Of a DNA stretch of 64,000 nt, positions 24,763 through 35,298 are shown piece by piece. The notes beneath the pieces were generated by a model, which was not told the DNA's origin, ran no database searches, and saw only the letters and a program-made list of their open reading frames with translations. The DNA comes from Ruegeria sp. HKCCD7303. GTDB taxonomy: Bacteria; Pseudomonadota; Alphaproteobacteria; Rhodobacterales; Rhodobacteraceae. The position numbers and the translations under genes are program-made. Each line of letters starts with the position of its first letter. Position 1 is the stretch's first letter. The stretch is from the NCBI RefSeq assembly GCF_013111185.1, contig NZ_WVRE01000003.1, forward strand, positions 186,001 through 250,000. The letters run 5' to 3'.

Positions 24763-25545
24763 ATGTCACGCGTATCCGTCATCTACCAAGATCATGTTGC
24801 CCATGTCACCCTAACCCGGGGCGACAAGATGAATGCGTTGGATGATGCGATGATCAAGGCGCTTCTGTCCGCAGGGCAAGAAGTCGCGGCCTCTGACGCC
24901 CGCGCCGTGGTGCTATCGGGTGAAGGCAAGAGCTTTTGCGCAGGGCTCGATATGGCGAGCTTTGCCAAGATGGCGCACATGGACCCAACTGAATGGCTGA
25001 TGACCCGAAGCCACGAGGACGCCAACGAGATGCAGGAGCTGGCACTGATCTGGCGACGCGTCCCGGTGCCTGTAATTTGCGCCATTCAGGGCGTGGCTTT
25101 CGGTGGTGGCCTGCAGATCGCACTGGGCGCGGATATTCGAATTGCGCATCCAGAGGCCAAACTGGCCGTGATGGAGATGAAATGGGGGATCATTCCCGAC
25201 ATGGGCGGTATGGTTCTGTTGCCGCGCCTGGTTCGTTCGGATGTGCTGCGACTGCTGACCTACACCGCGCGTCCCATCGGCGCGCAGCAGGCGGCGGATT
25301 GGGGGTTGGTGACGCAGCTTTCTGATGATCCGCTGACCGAAGCTTTGGCCCTTGCCGAGAATATCGCCGGTCAAAGCCCTTCGGCTATCCGCGCCGCCAA
25401 ACGCCTTATCGAAGTTGCCGAGTCGCAGGCGCGTGCCGACGTTCTGATGGCAGAATCCGCCGAACAGGTCGGACTGATCGGCAAGCCCCACCAGATGGAG
25501 GTTGTGATGGCGCAGATGCAGGGCCGCAAGCCCGAGTTCAAGTAA
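24763..25545 (+). CDS. Enoyl-CoA hydratase/isomerase (crotonase) family protein
   Basis: 260 residues. The oxyanion-hole motifs are present: SFCAGLDMASF (first) and GVAFGGGLQIALGADIRIA (second), followed by PDMGGMVLLPRLV. The position of the usual second catalytic glutamate holds the GGM stretch, so activity may be isomerase- or hydrolase-like rather than classic hydratase. Members act on acyl-CoA thioesters in fatty-acid or amino-acid degradation. A ribosome site GGGAGG lies before the ATG. It converges on the DUF1992 gene with no gap. Confidence 0.9.
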   Translation: MSRVSVIYQDHVAHVTLTRGDKMNALDDAMIKALLSAGQEVAASDARAVVLSGEGKSFCAGLDMASFAKMAHMDPTEWLMTRSHEDANEMQELALIWRRVPVPVICAIQGVAFGGGLQIALGADIRIAHPEAKLAVMEMKWGIIPDMGGMVLLPRLVRSDVLRLLTYTARPIGAQQAADWGLVTQLSDDPLTEALALAENIAGQSPSAIRAAKRLIEVAESQARADVLMAESAEQVGLIGKPHQMEVVMAQMQGRKPEFK

Positions 25546-25878
25546 TCAGCGCATAAAGGCCCGGCGTGCGTCGCGGGCCATGTTGTAGCGCATTTCCAAA
25601 TCGGCGATGTGGGCCATCGCGGCTTTTCGCTTGGCCGGGTCAGTCAGATTGGCATAGGTCTGCCGCGCTGCGTCGAGCTGCTTTTTGATGTCGAACTCTT
25701 CCGGTAAAACACCGGCTTGCGCCATGATCCTGTGACCTGCGGCGATGGCCGGATCACTCATCGCTTCAGGCGACCTGTCAGGCAGTGGTTGGCCTTCACC
25801 CTCCAGCCCCTGCAATTGGCCCTCAGCCTGAGCCTTTTTGATCTGGCGTTCGACCAGTTTTGCCAATGCTCCAAACAT
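25546..25878 (-). CDS. DUF1992 (DnaJ homologue subfamily C member 28-like) protein
   Basis: 110 residues. LVERQIKKAQAEGQLQGLEGEGQPL near the N-terminus is the hallmark of DUF1992 (a domain also found in eukaryotic DNAJC28), followed by helical, charged sequence. The function in bacteria is unknown. Its stop codon is adjacent to the crotonase stop on the other strand, and a BenE transporter gene lies behind it in the same direction. Confidence 0.88.
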   Translation of the reverse strand: MFGALAKLVERQIKKAQAEGQLQGLEGEGQPLPDRSPEAMSDPAIAAGHRIMAQAGVLPEEFDIKKQLDAARQTYANLTDPAKRKAAMAHIADLEMRYNMARDARRAFMR

Positions 25879-25917
25879 GGGTTTACTTTAAGCGATCTGT
25901 GATACCAGACAAACCAT

Positions 25918-27081
25918 CTATCTGATGCGTTGCGAGATCAGGTAGGCGACCCCGCCCGCCAGCAGCCCCCAAACAGCCGCGCCCAGACCAAACGCAGTAA
26001 TGCCCGAAGCTGTTATGGCAAAGGTCAGGATTGCCGCTTCGCGCTCGGCTGGAACTTCAAGCGCGGCGAAGGTGGCGTTGGCCATCACTCCGATCAAAGC
26101 GACACCGGTCAGCGTCCCCATCAGCAGTGGGTCGGCATGAGCAGCGAAACCAGTGATGGCCACGGCGAAGACACCAAACAGGCAATAGAACAGCCCCGCC
26201 ATGATCGCTGACCAATAGCGCAAGGCCCGATCCGGGTGGCTGTCTTCGTTGGAGCACATGGCGGCCGTGATGGCAGCAAGGCAGGTCGCGGGTGCCCCGA
26301 ATGGGGCGGACAACAGACTTGCGCCACCCACTGACGAGAACAGCTTACCCGGTTCAGACGTGTAGCCAAAACCGCGCATGACCGCGATGCCGGGGATGTT
26401 CTGCGTGGCCATCGTGACGACAAAAAGGGGCAGACCAATGCCGATGGCCGACGCGAGCGAGAAAGTGGGCATCGTCCAAACGGGGGGCGCAAGAAAGCTT
26501 TCGGGCCGCACGGAGGTGCCTTCGGCGCTGAAGACGACAACCAGTGCTGCGGCAACCACTGCGGCGGGTACTGCGAACAGTTTGTTGAAACGCCCCGCGA
26601 TGAACCATGTCAGGATAACGGGAAGGGCTTGCCAGGGCAGTTCGACTGCCGCCTTAAATGGGACGATGCACAACGGCAGCAGCACACCCCCCAGCATAGC
26701 TTGGGCCAGCGTCGTCGGGATTGCGGCGGCCAAACGTCCCAGCGGTTTCCAGAGACCGGCCAATACCGTCAGTGCGCCGGCGCAGAGGAAGGCCCCGATT
26801 GCGCCCGAAAAGCCTTCTGCCGGGGTGGCGGACACTGCCAAAAGGGCAGCACCCGGAGTAGACCAGGCGACGCTGATCGGCTGCCGATAGCGTAGGCTGA
26901 GAAAGATCGCAGCCAACCCCATCGCAATCGCTGCACTCATCAAGCCCGAGGCAGCCTCGGCTTCCGAAGCTCCCATGGTTTCAAGCCCTTGCAGAATAAT
27001 GGGGAAGGAACTGAAGAACCCGACCACTGAAACGACCAGCCCGGTTGAAATGGTTTGCACTGGGGGAAGGGGCTTTGCCAT
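25918..27081 (-). CDS. BenE-family benzoate/H+ symporter-like membrane transporter
   Basis: 387 residues with 10-12 predicted membrane helices and few charged residues. VSVVGFFSSFPIILQGLETMGASEAEAASGL, WSTPGAALLA, and the loop MATQNIPGIAVMRGFGY are typical of BenE/YdcO proteins of the nucleobase-transporter-like fold. E. coli YdcO and Acinetobacter BenE import aromatic acids with protons. No benzoate catabolic genes are near, so the substrate is open. Confidence 0.88.
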   Translation of the reverse strand: MAKPLPPVQTISTGLVVSVVGFFSSFPIILQGLETMGASEAEAASGLMSAAIAMGLAAIFLSLRYRQPISVAWSTPGAALLAVSATPAEGFSGAIGAFLCAGALTVLAGLWKPLGRLAAAIPTTLAQAMLGGVLLPLCIVPFKAAVELPWQALPVILTWFIAGRFNKLFAVPAAVVAAALVVVFSAEGTSVRPESFLAPPVWTMPTFSLASAIGIGLPLFVVTMATQNIPGIAVMRGFGYTSEPGKLFSSVGGASLLSAPFGAPATCLAAITAAMCSNEDSHPDRALRYWSAIMAGLFYCLFGVFAVAITGFAAHADPLLMGTLTGVALIGVMANATFAALEVPAEREAAILTFAITASGITAFGLGAAVWGLLAGGVAYLISQRIR

Positions 27082-27160
27082 CGGGGCCTCGGGAGTTTTG
27101 GTGCTGAATTGCTAGCAACTGCTTGGTGTTGCGAACAAGGGGAAAGCTTTGAACGCAAAC

Positions 27161-27191
27161 AAAAACCTCACCGCCGGTTAGGGCGGTGAGG
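27161..27191 (-). terminator. Intrinsic terminator of valS
   Basis: On the minus strand, CCTCACCGCC (complement of 27182-27191) and GGCGGTGAGG form a perfect 10-bp stem followed by TTTTTG. It is located just past the valS stop codon at 27224. Confidence 0.85.
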
Positions 27192-27223
27192 CTGGGAATT
27201 CCGTATTTGGAACGAGAAGAAGA

Positions 27224-30200
27224 TCAGGCGATTTCTGCCAGGCGGGCGAGCGCTTCGTTCAGTTTCGCCTCTTCCTCTTCACGGGCGGCAAGATTGGCTT
27301 TGGCTTCTTCGACAACCTCTTCCGGGGCCGAGGCCACGAATTTAGGGTTGTTCAGACGTCCGCGCAGACCGCCGAGTTCCTTGGCCAGTTTGGTTTTGGC
27401 TTTTTCCAACCGTTCTTTTTCTGCACCGATGTCGATGATGTCGGCCAGCGGCAGTCCGAAGGAGGCCCCGGGGGCGGCGATAGAGATGGTGCCCTTGGGC
27501 AGTTCGTCGGCCTTGGTCAGGCTGTCGATCCGCGCCAGGCGTTTGATAAGAGCCTCGTTTCGGTCCCACGCGGCTTGGCCGTTGGCGTCGATTTCGGTCA
27601 CCAGCATCGGGACGTAGAGGCCAGCCGGTACTCGCATCTGCGCACGGGCCGAACGGGTGTTTTCGATCACCGAGATCACCCAGTTCATCTCACGATCTGC
27701 ATCGGCATCCACCAGATCAGCGGTGGAATAATTCGGCCACTCAGCGTGGACAACCATCTTGGTTCGCGCGCCGGTCAGGCCCCACAGCTCTTCGGTGATG
27801 AAGGGCATGATCGGGTGCAGCAGGACCATGCACTGATCCAGAACCCATCGCATGGTGGCGCGGGTTTCGGCCTGTGCCTCGGCGTCGTCGCCTTGTAGCA
27901 GGGGTTTTGACAGCTCCACATACCAATCGCAGACTTTGCCCCAGACAAAGGCGTAAAGCCCGTTGGCCGCATCGTTGAAACGATAGCTTTCCAGCGCCGC
28001 GTCAACCTCTTCGCGCACGCGGGCGGTTTCACCGATGATCCAGCGATTCACGGCGGCTTTAGGCTTCAGATCGGCCACGTCTAGTTGAGGAACGGCGTCG
28101 GTGAAGACCTCGTTCATCTCGGCAAAGCGGACGGCATTCCACAGTTTGGTGCCGAAATTCCGATAGCCGGTGATGCGCTCGCGCGACAGTTTCAACACGC
28201 CGCCAATCGCGGCCATCGAGGCATTGGTAAAGCGCAGCGCGTCGGCGCCGAATTCGTCCACGATCTCCAGCGGGTCGATAACGTTGCCGGTGGTCTTCGA
28301 CATCTTCTTGCCCTTCTCATCGCGGACAAGCTGGTGCAGGTAGACGGTGTGGAACGGGATTTGATCGACTACGGCCAGTTGCATCATCATCATCCGGGCG
28401 ACCCAGAAGAACAGGATGTCGAAGCCGGTGATCAGAACGTCCGTGGGGAAGTAGCGCTCCAGCTCATCGGTCTGTTCGGGCCAGCCCAGCGTGCCGATGG
28501 GCCAGAGGCCGGAGGAGAACCAGGTATCGAGGACGTCGGGGTCGCGCCAAACAGGGTAGACCAGCTTGGTTGGATCCTGGTCGACCGCATATTGAGCCAG
28601 GCTTTCCGCAAATTGATGGATGGCTTCCTGCTTGTCAGCGACTTCGATAACCGTCGCGTGACTCAGCGGACTGGGAATGTTTGCGTTGTCGTCGAGGAAT
28701 TTCTCCGTCACAGCCTCAAGGCTTGCTGCGCACTCCATGACGTTGCCGCGGTGCAGCATGCCGCCTTCGTTCAGCAAACGGCCCAGTTCGACGAGATCAA
28801 GGTCGCCATCGTTTTCGTCGTCCTCGAAGTTCTCAGCCGAGAGATCAAGGCCATACCAAACCGGAATCTGATGCCCCCACCACAGTTGGCGTGAGATGCA
28901 CCAAGGCTCGATGTTTTCCAGCCAGTGGTAATAGGTCTTCTCGCCCGATTCAGGAATGATCTTGACCGTGCCGTCCTTGACCGCATCCAGCGCGGGGCCG
29001 ACGACCTTGGCGGCGTCGACGAACCACTGGTCGGTGAACATCGGCTCAATGACCACTTTCGAGCGGTCGCCGAAGGGCTGCATGATCGGTTTGCTCTCGA
29101 CCAGCGGGACCAACGCCGCCGGGTCGTCATCCTCGCCCAGTTTGGTGCCCAGACGCGGGTCATCCGCGCGAGTCATCACGGCCAGGCCGTCAGCGGTGAT
29201 CTCTTCCACCACCTTCGCCCGAGCCTCGAACCTATCAAGCCCTCGCAGGTGATCGGGGATCAGGTTGATCGCATCGATCTCGTTTTCGGTGAATGCTTTG
29301 CCGCGCGCGTATTCCTGCGCCTTGTCGGCCTCTTCGGCGTAAGGCGCGCCATCGGCTCGCATCGCGCCTTTGGTGTCCATCAGGCGGTACATCGGAATGC
29401 CGCCGCGCTTGGCGACCATGTTGTCGTTGAAGTCATGCGCACCGGTGATCTTTACCGCGCCCGAGCCGAAATCGGGATCGGGGTAGTCATCAGTAATGAT
29501 CGGGATCTGGCGGCGATGCTCTTTCGGCCCAACCGGGATTTCGCAAAGTTTCCCGATGATTGGCGCGTAACGCTCATCCGAGGGATGGACCGCAACTGCG
29601 CCGTCGCCCAGCATGGTTTCGGGGCGGGTCGTGGCAATGGAAATATAATCCCGCTCCTCGCGGAAGATCACATTCCCATCTTCGTCTTTTTCCAGATACT
29701 CATATGTCTCGCCACCGGCCAAGGGGTATTTGAAGTGCCACATATGACCGGCGACCTCAATATTTTCGACCTCAAGGTCCGAGATTGCCGTCTCGAAATG
29801 CGGGTCCCAATTGACCAGACGCTTGCCGCGATAGATCAGACCTTTTTCGTACATATCGACGAAGACCTTGATCACGGCGTCGTGGAAGTTGGCCGAGTTC
29901 TCATGCCCGGTGCGTGGATCACCTGCAGCACCGGCCATGGTGAAGGCGTTCCGCGACCAGTCACACGATGACCCCAGACGCTTCAGCTGTTCGATGATTG
30001 TACCGCCATACTCGCCCTTCCATTCCCAGACTTTTTCCAGGAACTTCTCACGGCCCAACTCGCGCCGACCGGGCTGCTGCGTGTTGGCCAGCATCTTCTC
30101 GACCTGCATCTGCGTGGCGATGCCCGCGTGGTCCTGACCGGGTTGCCACAGCGTGTCGAACCCGCGCATCCGGTGCCAGCGGATCAGGATGTCCTGCAAC

Positions 30201-30379
30201 GTGTTGTTGAACGCATGACCCACATGCAACGCACCCGTGACGTTGGGCGGCGGGATCATGATGGTAAAGCTCTCGTCGCGCGATTTGTTCGCGCCTGCCT
30301 TGAAGGCTCCGGCCTGTTCCCAGGCTTCATAGATGCGGGCCTCGGCCTCGGCCGCGTTGAATGTCTTTTCCATCGCCAT
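27224..30379 (-). CDS. valS: Valyl-tRNA synthetase
   Basis: 1051 residues, somewhat longer than the E. coli enzyme but usual for alphaproteobacteria. The class-I signatures are present: [15 protein letters not shown] (HIGH-equivalent HVGH) near residue 50 and [15 protein letters not shown] (KMSKS-like) in the catalytic half. The editing domain ([21 protein letters not shown]) and the C-terminal coiled coil ([22 protein letters not shown]) with a Glu/Ala-rich tail complete it. It charges tRNA-Val in the cytoplasm. Start ATG at 30379; MEKTF two codons later is an alternative. Confidence 0.97.
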   Translation of the reverse strand: MAMEKTFNAAEAEARIYEAWEQAGAFKAGANKSRDESFTIMIPPPNVTGALHVGHAFNNTLQDILIRWHRMRGFDTLWQPGQDHAGIATQMQVEKMLANTQQPGRRELGREKFLEKVWEWKGEYGGTIIEQLKRLGSSCDWSRNAFTMAGAAGDPRTGHENSANFHDAVIKVFVDMYEKGLIYRGKRLVNWDPHFETAISDLEVENIEVAGHMWHFKYPLAGGETYEYLEKDEDGNVIFREERDYISIATTRPETMLGDGAVAVHPSDERYAPIIGKLCEIPVGPKEHRRQIPIITDDYPDPDFGSGAVKITGAHDFNDNMVAKRGGIPMYRLMDTKGAMRADGAPYAEEADKAQEYARGKAFTENEIDAINLIPDHLRGLDRFEARAKVVEEITADGLAVMTRADDPRLGTKLGEDDDPAALVPLVESKPIMQPFGDRSKVVIEPMFTDQWFVDAAKVVGPALDAVKDGTVKIIPESGEKTYYHWLENIEPWCISRQLWWGHQIPVWYGLDLSAENFEDDENDGDLDLVELGRLLNEGGMLHRGNVMECAASLEAVTEKFLDDNANIPSPLSHATVIEVADKQEAIHQFAESLAQYAVDQDPTKLVYPVWRDPDVLDTWFSSGLWPIGTLGWPEQTDELERYFPTDVLITGFDILFFWVARMMMMQLAVVDQIPFHTVYLHQLVRDEKGKKMSKTTGNVIDPLEIVDEFGADALRFTNASMAAIGGVLKLSRERITGYRNFGTKLWNAVRFAEMNEVFTDAVPQLDVADLKPKAAVNRWIIGETARVREEVDAALESYRFNDAANGLYAFVWGKVCDWYVELSKPLLQGDDAEAQAETRATMRWVLDQCMVLLHPIMPFITEELWGLTGARTKMVVHAEWPNYSTADLVDADADREMNWVISVIENTRSARAQMRVPAGLYVPMLVTEIDANGQAAWDRNEALIKRLARIDSLTKADELPKGTISIAAPGASFGLPLADIIDIGAEKERLEKAKTKLAKELGGLRGRLNNPKFVASAPEEVVEEAKANLAAREEEEAKLNEALARLAEIA

Positions 30380-30458
30380 GGGGTGCGTCCTGCGTCAACA
30401 AATTCGGGTCAGCGCCTGCAATAGCGAATGGAGGCAGGAAGGGGAAGGCCTTGCGCGC

Positions 30459-31187
30459 TTAGCTCATGCCAAAGCGGGCTTTGAAGTAGGCGTCCACGCG
30501 CTGATAGGCAGGTTCGTGGAAATCCAGCGTCAGCAGCGAGTGATCCCTGCCAGGATATTCCACTGTCTCCAACAGATCGCCGAAAGCCCGCTCCAACGCG
30601 TGCATCAGTTTCTTAGGTGCCAGTTTGTCTTTGGAATACCGCATCGCCAGCCCGGGCCCCTTCGCGGCCATGCCTGCCGACGCTGCGCCGATATCCTGCG
30701 TGCTCATGTGAAGATGCTTACCACCAAATATTGGCAAAGCAGGTTGACTGGCGACCCCACCAACAACGGCGTCTTCGGCCATCAAAGTCAGGGCAAAACT
30801 GCCTGTCAGGCACATACCGATGACACCTACACCGGCGCTACCTTCGCGCTGTTTGATCTCATGAGTTAGGGCACGCATCCACCCTGCGATGGGGCTTTGT
30901 TTGCCTCTGGCGAAGATGTTGAACTCTTTCCGAACGCAAAATAGACGGGCGGTGTTTTTGGCCATCTCGACCTTGCCGTAGGTGCCGAACAGATGTGGCA
31001 GGTAGACACGAAAACCGGATGCGTTCAGCTTTGCTGCCAGCGCCAAAGTCTCTGGTCCGATTCCGGGCAACTCCTGAAGGATCAGGATCGGTGGCCCCTC
31101 TCCGCCGACATAGACGTCATGTGTCACGCTCTGACCGCCAGTTAGCGGAGCGGAAAAAGGAAAAACGGTGTCGTGGGTCCAGGTCAT
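30459..31187 (-). CDS. Dienelactone hydrolase family protein
   Basis: 242 residues from the ATG at 31187. An alpha/beta hydrolase of the DLH type: ILILQELPGIGPETLALAAKLNASGFRVYLPHLFG is the N-terminal strand-loop region, VGVIGMCLTGSFAL carries the cysteine nucleophile (GxCxGG-like elbow, here GMCLTG), and GRDHSLLT the histidine. Family members hydrolyse dienelactones or other esters in the cytosol; the substrate here is unknown. The long upstream extension of the frame is not needed and lacks coding character. Confidence 0.85.
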   Translation of the reverse strand: MTWTHDTVFPFSAPLTGGQSVTHDVYVGGEGPPILILQELPGIGPETLALAAKLNASGFRVYLPHLFGTYGKVEMAKNTARLFCVRKEFNIFARGKQSPIAGWMRALTHEIKQREGSAGVGVIGMCLTGSFALTLMAEDAVVGGVASQPALPIFGGKHLHMSTQDIGAASAGMAAKGPGLAMRYSKDKLAPKKLMHALERAFGDLLETVEYPGRDHSLLTLDFHEPAYQRVDAYFKARFGMS

Positions 31188-31299
31188 GACCAAACCTACT
31201 CCAACATCTGGCAGGCACAAACGAATTTCCGTGAGCCCCGCTGGACATCGTCGGGGCACGGGCTAGGCTCGGCCGCAAGATCCATAAGGAGGACCGTCC

Positions 31300-33591
31300 A
31301 TGGAAAAATTCGGCAGGAGCCAGCCCGTCAAACGGACCGAAGATCAGCGGTTCCTGACTGGGCAGGGGCGTTACATGGCTGATGCCGTGCCTGAAAATGC
31401 GCTGTTTGCTGCCTTCTTCCGCAGCCCGGTGGCCCATGGGGAAATTACAAGTTTAGATCTTGAGGATGCGCGCTCTGCCGAAGGTGTGCGACTGGTGATG
31501 ACGTTGGATGATCTGGCAGCTTCGGGCATCGACACGGTGCTAAACGCCGCCGTTTTACAAAACCGCAATGGATCGAAGGCTGCGGCTCCGGAGCGGCACA
31601 TGCTGGCCAAGGACCGCGTGCGCTTTGTCGGCGAGCCGGTGGTGGTTGTTATCGCGGACACGCTGGCACAGGCGCAGGACGCGGTTGAGTTGATCTGGAT
31701 GGACACGGAAGAGCGCCCTGCCAAGCTGGACGTGAAGGCAGGCGGTGAGATTCTGCACCCAGAAGCCCCCGACAACCGGGCCTTTGATTGGGGGCTGGGT
31801 GACGAAGCCGCCACCGAGGCCGCTTTTCAGGACGCGGCTCATACCGTGTCGCTGAACGTGCAGGACAACCGGGTCATCATCAGCTCGTTGGAACCGCGCG
31901 GATGTCAGGCCGATTGGTCCGATGGTCGTCTGCATTTTTCTTACGGCGGGCAGGGCGTCTGGGCGATGAAGGCGCAACTGGTTCAAAAGCTGAAGCTTGA
32001 TGCTGAGGATATCCGGGTCACCACGCCGGATGTGGGCGGCGGATTCGGCATGAAAGTGATGCCATATCCTGAATATTTCTGCGTCGCTGTCGCTGCGATG
32101 AAGTTGGGCCAACCGGTGCACTGGATGTCGGACAGGTCCGAGGCGATGCTGTCCGATCACCATGGCCGCGATCTGCACTCGTTGGCTGAACTGGCCTTTG
32201 ATGCTGATCACAAGATCACGGCCTACCGTGTCCACAGCAAGGTCAATCTTGGTGCCTACAACAGCCATTTCGGGCAGGCAATTCAGACAAGCCTGTTCAG
32301 CAAGGTGCTGATGGGCGTCTATGACGTGCAAACTACCTACCTGCGGGTCGAGGGGTTCTATACCAATACAACGCAGGTCGATGCGTATCGCGGTGCGGGC
32401 CGCCCCGAGGCGATCTATGTGCTGGAACGTGCGATGGACCGTGCAGCACGCGAGCTGGGGGTTGATCCGTGGGAGCTGCGGCGCAAGAACTTTATCCACC
32501 CCAACGATTTTCCTTATACCTCGGCCACTGGCGAAACCTATGATGTCGGCGATTTCGACATGATCCTCAGCCGCGCAGCCAGCCAGACCATCGGCTTTGA
32601 GGCCCGCAAAACGGCGGATGCCGAGCGCGGCCTGATCAGGGGGCAGGGCCTATGTTACTATATCGAAAGCATTTTGGGTGACCCTTCCGAGAACTCAAAG
32701 GTCGAGTTTTGCGAGGATGGTTCGGTGAACCTTTATGTAGGCACTCAGTCGAACGGACAGGGGCATGAGACGGTTTATGCCCATTTCTTGTCCGATCAGA
32801 CCGGCATTCCCATGGACAAGATCTCTGTCATTCAGGGCGATACCGACAGGTTAGCTTATGGCGGCGGCACGGGTGGCTCGCGTTCGGTCACAGTGCAAAG
32901 CACGGCGACTCTGGCGACCATCGACCAGATGATCGCCGCATTCACGCCTTATCTTGCCGATAAGATGGGGGTCGAGGAAAACGATGTGAGTTTTGACCAC
33001 GAGACATTCCGCGCGCCGGGGTCCAACCTGACGCCAACCCTGACCGAGGCGGCCGAGATGGCGCGCATCGACGGGCGTATGGATTTGCTACAGCATGAAG
33101 CCCGCGCCAACCTGGATGCCCGAAGCTATCCCAATGGCGCGCATGTTGCCGAAGTCGTGATCGATTCTTACACCGGGGAAACGTGGGTTGATCGCTATAC
33201 GGTCGTTGATGATTTTGGTAATCTTATCAATCCGATGTTGGCCGAAGGGCAGGTTCATGGCGGGGTGGTTCAGGGCATCGGACAGGCGCTGAGCGAGCGT
33301 GTTGTGCACGATGTACACGGGCAGCTGCTCACGGCTTCGTTTATGGATTACGCCTTGCCCCGTGCCGCTGACATACCCATGATTAAGTTTACCTCGGTGC
33401 CGGTTCCGTCAACCTCAAACCCGATGGGCATGAAAGGGTGCGGCGAGGCCGGTACAGTGGGCGCGCTGGCCGCGGTGGCAAACGCGGTTCAGGATGCGCT
33501 CTGGGATCACGGGGTGCGGCAGGCGGATATGCCTTTCACACCTCAAAGAGTATGGGAATTGCTGACGCATGAATCTGTCGCGGCTGAGTAG
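31300..33591 (+). CDS. Molybdenum hydroxylase large subunit (CoxL / xanthine dehydrogenase family), form-II-like
   Basis: 763 residues. Motifs: GRSQPVKRTEDQRFLTGQGRYMAD at the N-terminus, VGGGFGMKVMPYPE, the active-site loop DAYRGAGRPEAIYVLE and the catalytic glutamate in MGMKGCGEAGTVGAL. The loop is AYRGAGR rather than the AYRCSFR of true (form I) CO dehydrogenase, so CO oxidation is not supported; the enzyme should hydroxylate an aldehyde, purine or other aromatic substrate at a molybdenum-cytosine or -pterin cofactor. The small (2Fe-2S) and medium (FAD) subunit genes that normally accompany it are absent in the flanking sequence. It overlaps the DUF2235 gene by 23 bases. Confidence 0.93.
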   Translation: MEKFGRSQPVKRTEDQRFLTGQGRYMADAVPENALFAAFFRSPVAHGEITSLDLEDARSAEGVRLVMTLDDLAASGIDTVLNAAVLQNRNGSKAAAPERHMLAKDRVRFVGEPVVVVIADTLAQAQDAVELIWMDTEERPAKLDVKAGGEILHPEAPDNRAFDWGLGDEAATEAAFQDAAHTVSLNVQDNRVIISSLEPRGCQADWSDGRLHFSYGGQGVWAMKAQLVQKLKLDAEDIRVTTPDVGGGFGMKVMPYPEYFCVAVAAMKLGQPVHWMSDRSEAMLSDHHGRDLHSLAELAFDADHKITAYRVHSKVNLGAYNSHFGQAIQTSLFSKVLMGVYDVQTTYLRVEGFYTNTTQVDAYRGAGRPEAIYVLERAMDRAARELGVDPWELRRKNFIHPNDFPYTSATGETYDVGDFDMILSRAASQTIGFEARKTADAERGLIRGQGLCYYIESILGDPSENSKVEFCEDGSVNLYVGTQSNGQGHETVYAHFLSDQTGIPMDKISVIQGDTDRLAYGGGTGGSRSVTVQSTATLATIDQMIAAFTPYLADKMGVEENDVSFDHETFRAPGSNLTPTLTEAAEMARIDGRMDLLQHEARANLDARSYPNGAHVAEVVIDSYTGETWVDRYTVVDDFGNLINPMLAEGQVHGGVVQGIGQALSERVVHDVHGQLLTASFMDYALPRAADIPMIKFTSVPVPSTSNPMGMKGCGEAGTVGALAAVANAVQDALWDHGVRQADMPFTPQRVWELLTHESVAAE

Positions 33592-34645
33592 AAAGGTTCT
33601 GGGATGGCTCGGACGGCCCCTGCGGTCCGAACATTCTGCCGAGGTTCTTCACCGCGAACCGCTCAGCCATGTCATCATCCTTGACGGTACCATGTCGACG
33701 CTCGAACCGGGGTTCGAGACCCATGCGGGGCAAACCTTGCGGCTGTGTTGCGAAATGGGCAACAAGGTTTCGGTTTTTTATGAGGCGGGCGTGCAGTGGG
33801 AAAGCTGGAAGTCCTCGCTGGATGTGATGATGGGGCGGGGTATCAACCGCCAGATCCGCCGTTCCTATGGCTATCTTGCCTCACGCTACAAACCTGGGGA
33901 CCGTATCTATTTCATCGGCTATTCGCGTGGAGCTTATGGCGTGCGCAGTCTGGCCGGAGTGATCGACATGATCGGTTTGCTCAAGGCTGAACACGCGACC
34001 GAGCGCAACATCCAGCAAGCCTATCGCCACTATGAATGCAATCCCAGTGGCACCGCCGCGCGCGATTTTCGCCGCAAGTTCTGCCACGACGGGGTTGAGA
34101 TCGAGATGATTGGGGTCTGGGACACCGTCAAGGCGTTGGGTTTGCGGCTGCCGCTGTTGTGGCGCTGGGCCGAAGAGCGCCACGCCTTTCACAACCATCA
34201 ACTGGGCCCTTCCACCCGCCACGGCTATCACGCGATGGCGTTGGACGAGACACGCGAGGTTTTCGACCCGGTGCTTTGGAAATGCACGCCTGAGTTCAAG
34301 GGTCACGTAGAACAGGTCTGGTTCCGCGGAACTCATGGCGATGTCGGCGGGCAGTTGAACGGGTACGAAGAGGCGCGACCGCTCAGCAACATCTCTTTGA
34401 TCTGGATGCTGGACAAGGCCGAGATGCACGGGCTGCCGCTGCCTGAGGGCTGGCGCGATCGCTTCCCCATTGATCCACATGCGCGTTCGGTGGGCACGTG
34501 GCGCGGTTGGGGCAAGATTTTCCTTCTGCGCAAACACCGCAAAGTAGGCCGCGACCAATCCGAGCGTCTGCACGTCTCGGTTTCACCAGACGAACTGCCC
34601 AGTTGGGTGGCGATGCCGAACCTGCCGTCACATCCTGCGCAGTAG
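33569..34645 (+). CDS. DUF2235 alpha/beta-hydrolase-like protein
   Basis: 358 residues. ILDGTMSTLEPG at about residue 30 and the nucleophile elbow YFIGYSRGAYGVRSLAG (GYSRGA, Ser in the centre) followed by IGVWDTVKALG and FRGTHGDVGG match DUF2235, the fold of some type-VI-secretion phospholipase effectors (Tle) and of housekeeping hydrolases. There is no secretion signal or T6SS gene nearby. The start ATG lies inside the last codons of the molybdenum hydroxylase gene, so translation is probably coupled. It converges with a NUDIX gene 3 bases away. Confidence 0.9.
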   Translation: MNLSRLSRKVLGWLGRPLRSEHSAEVLHREPLSHVIILDGTMSTLEPGFETHAGQTLRLCCEMGNKVSVFYEAGVQWESWKSSLDVMMGRGINRQIRRSYGYLASRYKPGDRIYFIGYSRGAYGVRSLAGVIDMIGLLKAEHATERNIQQAYRHYECNPSGTAARDFRRKFCHDGVEIEMIGVWDTVKALGLRLPLLWRWAEERHAFHNHQLGPSTRHGYHAMALDETREVFDPVLWKCTPEFKGHVEQVWFRGTHGDVGGQLNGYEEARPLSNISLIWMLDKAEMHGLPLPEGWRDRFPIDPHARSVGTWRGWGKIFLLRKHRKVGRDQSERLHVSVSPDELPSWVAMPNLPSHPAQ

Positions 34646-34648
34646 GGA

Positions 34649-35272
34649 TTAGTCAAAAAGCACTGTTGCAGACGAGTTGGATAGCGTTTCAAATGCTTCT
34701 GCAATGTCTCGTTCGATGTTTCGCGCTAGGGATAAGTCAGGCAGCTGAGACATTGGGAAAAACCCGACCGCGCTGGTTTCGCTTCCCGTCTTAGGGTCGT
34801 CCTGTCCTACCTCATCGCATAAAAAGAACAGCTTATAGAAATCACGCGCATCTGCCGGGTAAGGGTGTCGCGCCTTATGGCGCAAGGCGTACAGGTTTCG
34901 TGCCTGAACCCGAAGCCCTGCTTCTTCCCAGACCTCACGCTCGATGTTTTCCGCCGGAGAGCTGCCGATATCGGCAAAGCCGCCGGGCATCGACCACCGA
35001 CCGTCACTACGTTCGCGCACCAGAAGGATCTGGTCATCCCGGATCACCGCGCCGCGAATGTCGATACTAGGGGTTGCATAGCCGCCCGCATGGTCTGTGA
35101 TCAGCCCTTCTATCCGCGAAATCGGCACCTGACCGAGATCAGCCAGCATGGCGCGGGCCATGGCGGCGATCTCGTCGTAACGTTCCCTGTCAAAAGGGTC
35201 TTTGGTGAAATGCTGGCCGGTTTCAGACAGGGCCAGCAGGCGCTTTGCACGGGCTAGCCAGGTATCCTCCAT
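34649..35272 (-). CDS. NUDIX hydrolase with N-terminal NUDIX-associated domain
   Basis: 207 residues from the ATG at 35272 (AGGA ribosome site; the frame also allows 35293, but the preferred start MEDTWLARAKRLLALSETG matches the usual N-terminus of this family). The N-terminal ~60 residues are the helical hydrolase_N_2-type region with HFTKDPFDRERYDEIAAMA, then a NUDIX domain with the box MPGGFADIGSSPAENIEREV and WEEAGLR. E. coli-type relatives act on ADP-ribose-like or sugar-nucleotide substrates. It follows gcrA by 26 bases in the same direction. Confidence 0.88.
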   Translation of the reverse strand: MEDTWLARAKRLLALSETGQHFTKDPFDRERYDEIAAMARAMLADLGQVPISRIEGLITDHAGGYATPSIDIRGAVIRDDQILLVRERSDGRWSMPGGFADIGSSPAENIEREVWEEAGLRVQARNLYALRHKARHPYPADARDFYKLFFLCDEVGQDDPKTGSETSAVGFFPMSQLPDLSLARNIERDIAEAFETLSNSSATVLFD

Positions 35273-35298
35273 TGCTGTCGGATCCTGGCGCATCTGTG

